From NCBI RefSeq assembly GCF_008000815.1, contig NZ_CP042806.1, forward strand, positions 5,952,001 through 6,016,000: a stretch of 64,000 bases of DNA, given 5' to 3'. Made by a program: the position numbers and the translations under genes. Below the pieces are notes generated by a model. That model searched no databases. It was not told the origin of the DNA and worked only from the letters and a program-made list of their open reading frames with translations. Numbering within the stretch: position 1 is the first letter of the stretch; every line of letters begins with the position of its first letter. Of this stretch, positions 61,848 to 64,000 are shown piece after piece. Origin of the DNA: Terriglobus albidus. Its GTDB lineage: Bacteria; Acidobacteriota; Terriglobia; Terriglobales; Acidobacteriaceae.

Positions 61848-63035
61848 CTAGCGCACCACGGTGATCGCGGTCGCACCCACGCGGAAGAGGTCGGGATTTG
61901 GATCCGTCACGCGGATGCGAACCGGGAAACGTGCCGACAGATGAACCCAGTTCAAGGTACGATCCACGTTAGGAAATCCGTTCGTGACGGCGCCATCTTC
62001 CGGAAAGACGCCTCGGCCGACGCTGTCGACAACACCGTCAAAGCGTTGACTGGGATGTTCCATCAGGTACACCTCGACATGATCCCCTGGCCGGATATGT
62101 TTCAGTTTTGATTCGCGATAGTTGGCTAACACCCACCAGTTGCCCGTATCGACCAGCGTGAACATTGATGTTCCCGGATGCGCATATGCACCCTCAGAGA
62201 TGTTCATGTTGACGGCATAGCCATCGAAAGGGGCGCGCACCTGGCACCACTCCAGGTTCAGCTCGGCCTGATGTACTTTGGCAGCACGGCTGGGTCTCTG
62301 TGCCTCCAGCGTTTCCAGCGTATCGACGGTATGAACGGCCTCGCCAAGTTTTGCCTGCGAGACCTGCAGACCAGCCTGGGCTGCCTGCTTCGAAGCCATC
62401 GCCATGGATTCCTGCGCCTGTGCCTGCAAAAGCTGCGACGAGGCCTGATGCACCGACTCCTTCGCCACTCGCAGAGCTGTCTCCGCCTGGTCTACCTGCT
62501 GGGTAGTGACATAGTGCTTGGCGAGGAGCGGGGCGATGCGGTCGTAGTCGTTCTGCGCGAACTTCATTTGTGCATCGGCAGCAGCCTGCGCCGCCCGGGC
62601 GCGTTCCACAGAGGCTGTTGCCGCCTGATAACTTGCCTGGGCTGCGCTGATACCGCTCTGCGAATTCAGGATACCGGCACGTGCGGCAACAACCCCGCTC
62701 TGCTCAGTAGCAATGCGGCGGCGTTCGTCGTTGATCTGACCTTCCAGCATCGCCTGGTCGGCGCGCGCCTGCTCCAGGGCATATTCATACGGGCGAGGAT
62801 CGATCTCGAAGAGCAGGTCGCCCTTATGGACGACCTGATTATCCTTCACCAGCAGTTTGGTCAGGCGGCCTTCGACTTCAGGAGCAAAGGCGATGGCGTT
62901 CGCCCGTACCGTAGCATCGTCGGTGCGGGGATGGCGGTCAACCTGCATCACAGCGATCGCAAGCGCAATCACAGCTATTGCCACGATGCCAATGCCGATC
63001 CGGCGGCCGAGAGTTTGTCTGTCGTTGAGATTCAT
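61848..63035 (-). CDS. mdtN: HlyD-family periplasmic adaptor (MdtN/EmrA-like)
   Basis: 395 residues. One N-terminal membrane segment (IGIVAIAVIALAIAVMQVD). The lipoyl/barrel-sandwich half-motif VEGRLTKLLVKDNQVVHKGD starts at ~50, then a long coiled-coil hairpin (~95-245, many Ala and Gln, e.g. QAAQAGLQVSQAKLGEAV) with the second lipoyl half at VRAPFDGYAVNMNISEGAYA, and a beta-barrel (WWVLANYRESKLKHIRPGD). The C-terminus has the VGATAITVVR end typical of the EmrA/AaeA group. It bridges the FUSC pump and the TolC-like channel. Confidence 0.92.
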   Translation of the reverse strand: MNLNDRQTLGRRIGIGIVAIAVIALAIAVMQVDRHPRTDDATVRANAIAFAPEVEGRLTKLLVKDNQVVHKGDLLFEIDPRPYEYALEQARADQAMLEGQINDERRRIATEQSGVVAARAGILNSQSGISAAQASYQAATASVERARAAQAAADAQMKFAQNDYDRIAPLLAKHYVTTQQVDQAETALRVAKESVHQASSQLLQAQAQESMAMASKQAAQAGLQVSQAKLGEAVHTVDTLETLEAQRPSRAAKVHQAELNLEWCQVRAPFDGYAVNMNISEGAYAHPGTSMFTLVDTGNWWVLANYRESKLKHIRPGDHVEVYLMEHPSQRFDGVVDSVGRGVFPEDGAVTNGFPNVDRTLNWVHLSARFPVRIRVTDPNPDLFRVGATAITVVR

Positions 63036-63050
63036 AATGCAAGTCCTTGT

Positions 63051-63323
63051 TTAGGCAAAGAAGCAAAGCCACAGCAGGCAGGTAAGCAACACCACCAATG
63101 CGGGATGAATGATGGCTGGGTGTCCGACCGAGTGCAGAAGACCCTGACGCCGCAACAGCAGATGCGCCAGCGCCGTAAGCGCAACACCGAGCGCGAGCGA
63201 GATCATCCAGCCGGGAAAGTACGACCCGACAATCTCAACGTTGGGATTACGTGCGCAGCCGGCTGTCAGCACGAGAGTCAGGAGCATAAGTACGGACCTG
63301 AAGAACGCGTTCACGGTTTCCAT
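63051..63323 (-). CDS. ytcA: YtcA-like small lipoprotein
   Basis: 90 residues. The N-terminus is a lipoprotein signal ending in the lipobox LTAGC (~18-22). The remainder has two hydrophobic segments (FPGWMISLALGVALTALAHL and HPALVVLLTCLLWLCFF) with an Arg-rich hinge (LLLRRQG). This is the layout of YtcA, encoded beside mdtNOP in E. coli. Its start overlaps the TolC-like stop by 13 bp and the HlyD-like start follows 15 bp after it, so it belongs to the efflux operon. Confidence 0.85.
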   Translation of the reverse strand: METVNAFFRSVLMLLTLVLTAGCARNPNVEIVGSYFPGWMISLALGVALTALAHLLLRRQGLLHSVGHPAIIHPALVVLLTCLLWLCFFA

Positions 63324-64000
63324 CCTGTTGTAGAAGCATTACCCGAAGGCAGATTGCCGATTGCATAGCTAAGCGCCGCAGCGCTTTGCTGCACGCGGGC
63401 GCGGGCGCGCACATCCTCAAGCCGCGCCTGAGCCAGTTGCCGCTCTGCCTGCACGACATCGACGAGCGACCGCACGCCATATCGGAAGGCATCAAGCGAT
63501 GACTCGTAGGAGACCGTAGAAGACGTAAGAAAGCTCTGTGACGAGCGCTCCTGCTCGATAGCGGTCCTGTAGTCCACATACGACTCCCATACCTGGCGAG
63601 TGACCGCGTCCTGGGTTGCACGTTGTTCTTCGGCAGCGGCCTTCTGTTCAGCCAGTGCAGCGGTTACCTCATGTCGACGCGCCCCGTTGAAGACCTCCCA
63701 GCGAAGCTGGACCGCAGCCGACCAGGTGGATACACTCGCTGGACCAAGCTGTCCGTAGTCCGCTGTCGGCCACATGTTGGTCTGTCCGCCGGTTGCAACC
63801 AGGCCTACCCCCGGCAGATATTTCGCGCGAGCCGATTTGACGGCATCGTTGGACCGCTTGAGATCCTGCATACGCGCCAGCAGGTCGGGCCGATTCTTCC
63901 AGGCCTTATCGATCAACTCTTCCACGGGCGTATCGAAGGCCTCCGGAGATGCGGAGCCGACCGCCACGATCCCGATCGTGGCGGTCGGCTCAACACCAAT
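63311..64000 (-). CDS. mdtP: TolC-like outer-membrane efflux protein, 5' end outside window
   Basis: The frame is open to the right edge (230 codons visible, C-terminal half only). The start-like GTG at 63967 is internal. The outer-membrane efflux domain shows the helical-barrel repeat style: LIDKAWKNRPDLLARMQDLK, AVKSARAKYLPGVGLVATGG, then RWEVFNGARRHEVTAALAEQ, the usual end of the first repeat and start of the tunnel helices, and VVQAERQLAQARLEDVRARA. It should form the outer-membrane tunnel of the tripartite pump encoded downstream. Confidence 0.9.
   Translation of the reverse strand: MGVEPTATIGIVAVGSASPEAFDTPVEELIDKAWKNRPDLLARMQDLKRSNDAVKSARAKYLPGVGLVATGGQTNMWPTADYGQLGPASVSTWSAAVQLRWEVFNGARRHEVTAALAEQKAAAEEQRATQDAVTRQVWESYVDYRTAIEQERSSQSFLTSSTVSYESSLDAFRYGVRSLVDVVQAERQLAQARLEDVRARARVQQSAAALSYAIGNLPSGNASTTGWKP

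Overview
The window looks like a chromosomal segment of a soil-type acidobacterium (Acidobacteriota, probably family Acidobacteriaceae). This is inferred from protein families, not from a marker gene: three Oar-like TonB-dependent receptors with an N-terminal carboxypeptidase-regulatory-like domain, a winged-helix regulator anchored by one membrane segment, secreted acetamidases, a Tat-exported sugar isomerase and long Ig-like repeat proteins. Base composition is moderately GC-rich throughout, except for a more AT-rich island near 53.6-56.4 kb. No rRNA, tRNA or CRISPR array was recognised.

Layout. 1-2.8 kb: 5' part of a secreted protein with 83-residue Ig-like tandem repeats, running off the left edge on the minus strand. 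3.6-9 kb: GNAT acetyltransferase, MurJ lipid II flippase, an unknown protein and a secreted type-B carboxylesterase. 9.3-20.7 kb: a secreted GH92 mannosidase, small unknown genes, a ToxR-like regulator, two short-chain dehydrogenases, an ankyrin protein and a CpxRA-like two-component pair. 21-27.3 kb: an Oar-like receptor followed by two tandem secreted acetamidase/formamidase paralogues. 28-37.5 kb: a secreted metallophosphatase, a second receptor cluster (two receptors plus a small periplasmic protein) and a divergent two-component system. 37.7-41.8 kb: a Na+/H+ antiporter, a Tat-exported xylose-isomerase-like protein and a TPR protein. 60-64 kb: an operon resembling E. coli mdtP-ytcA-mdtN-mdtO (TolC-like, YtcA, HlyD-like, FUSC efflux).

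The accessory region is 42.5-59.8 kb, a phage-derived block. It holds a small terminase subunit, virion-like proteins, three consecutive tail-fibre-like proteins that all begin with Sec signal peptides, and a lysis cassette (holin-like protein and T4-type lysozyme). After the lysozyme, a module encoding a holin-like/lipoprotein fusion plus a small helical protein occurs three times: a frameshifted 5' fragment, a damaged copy and an intact copy. Polysaccharide-acylation genes sit between the copies: an SGNH-like protein plus MBOAT O-acyltransferase in the first gap, and an OafA-type acyltransferase in the second. The largest tail protein carries a candidate SGNH esterase triad. The block may therefore pair a de-acylating adhesin with surface-acylating cargo. 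No integrase, large terminase, portal or capsid gene was seen, so it is either a deleted prophage or a domesticated remnant.

Between genes there are at least four families of short dispersed repeats with inverted ends (called R1-R4 here). They occupy most of the longer non-coding gaps.
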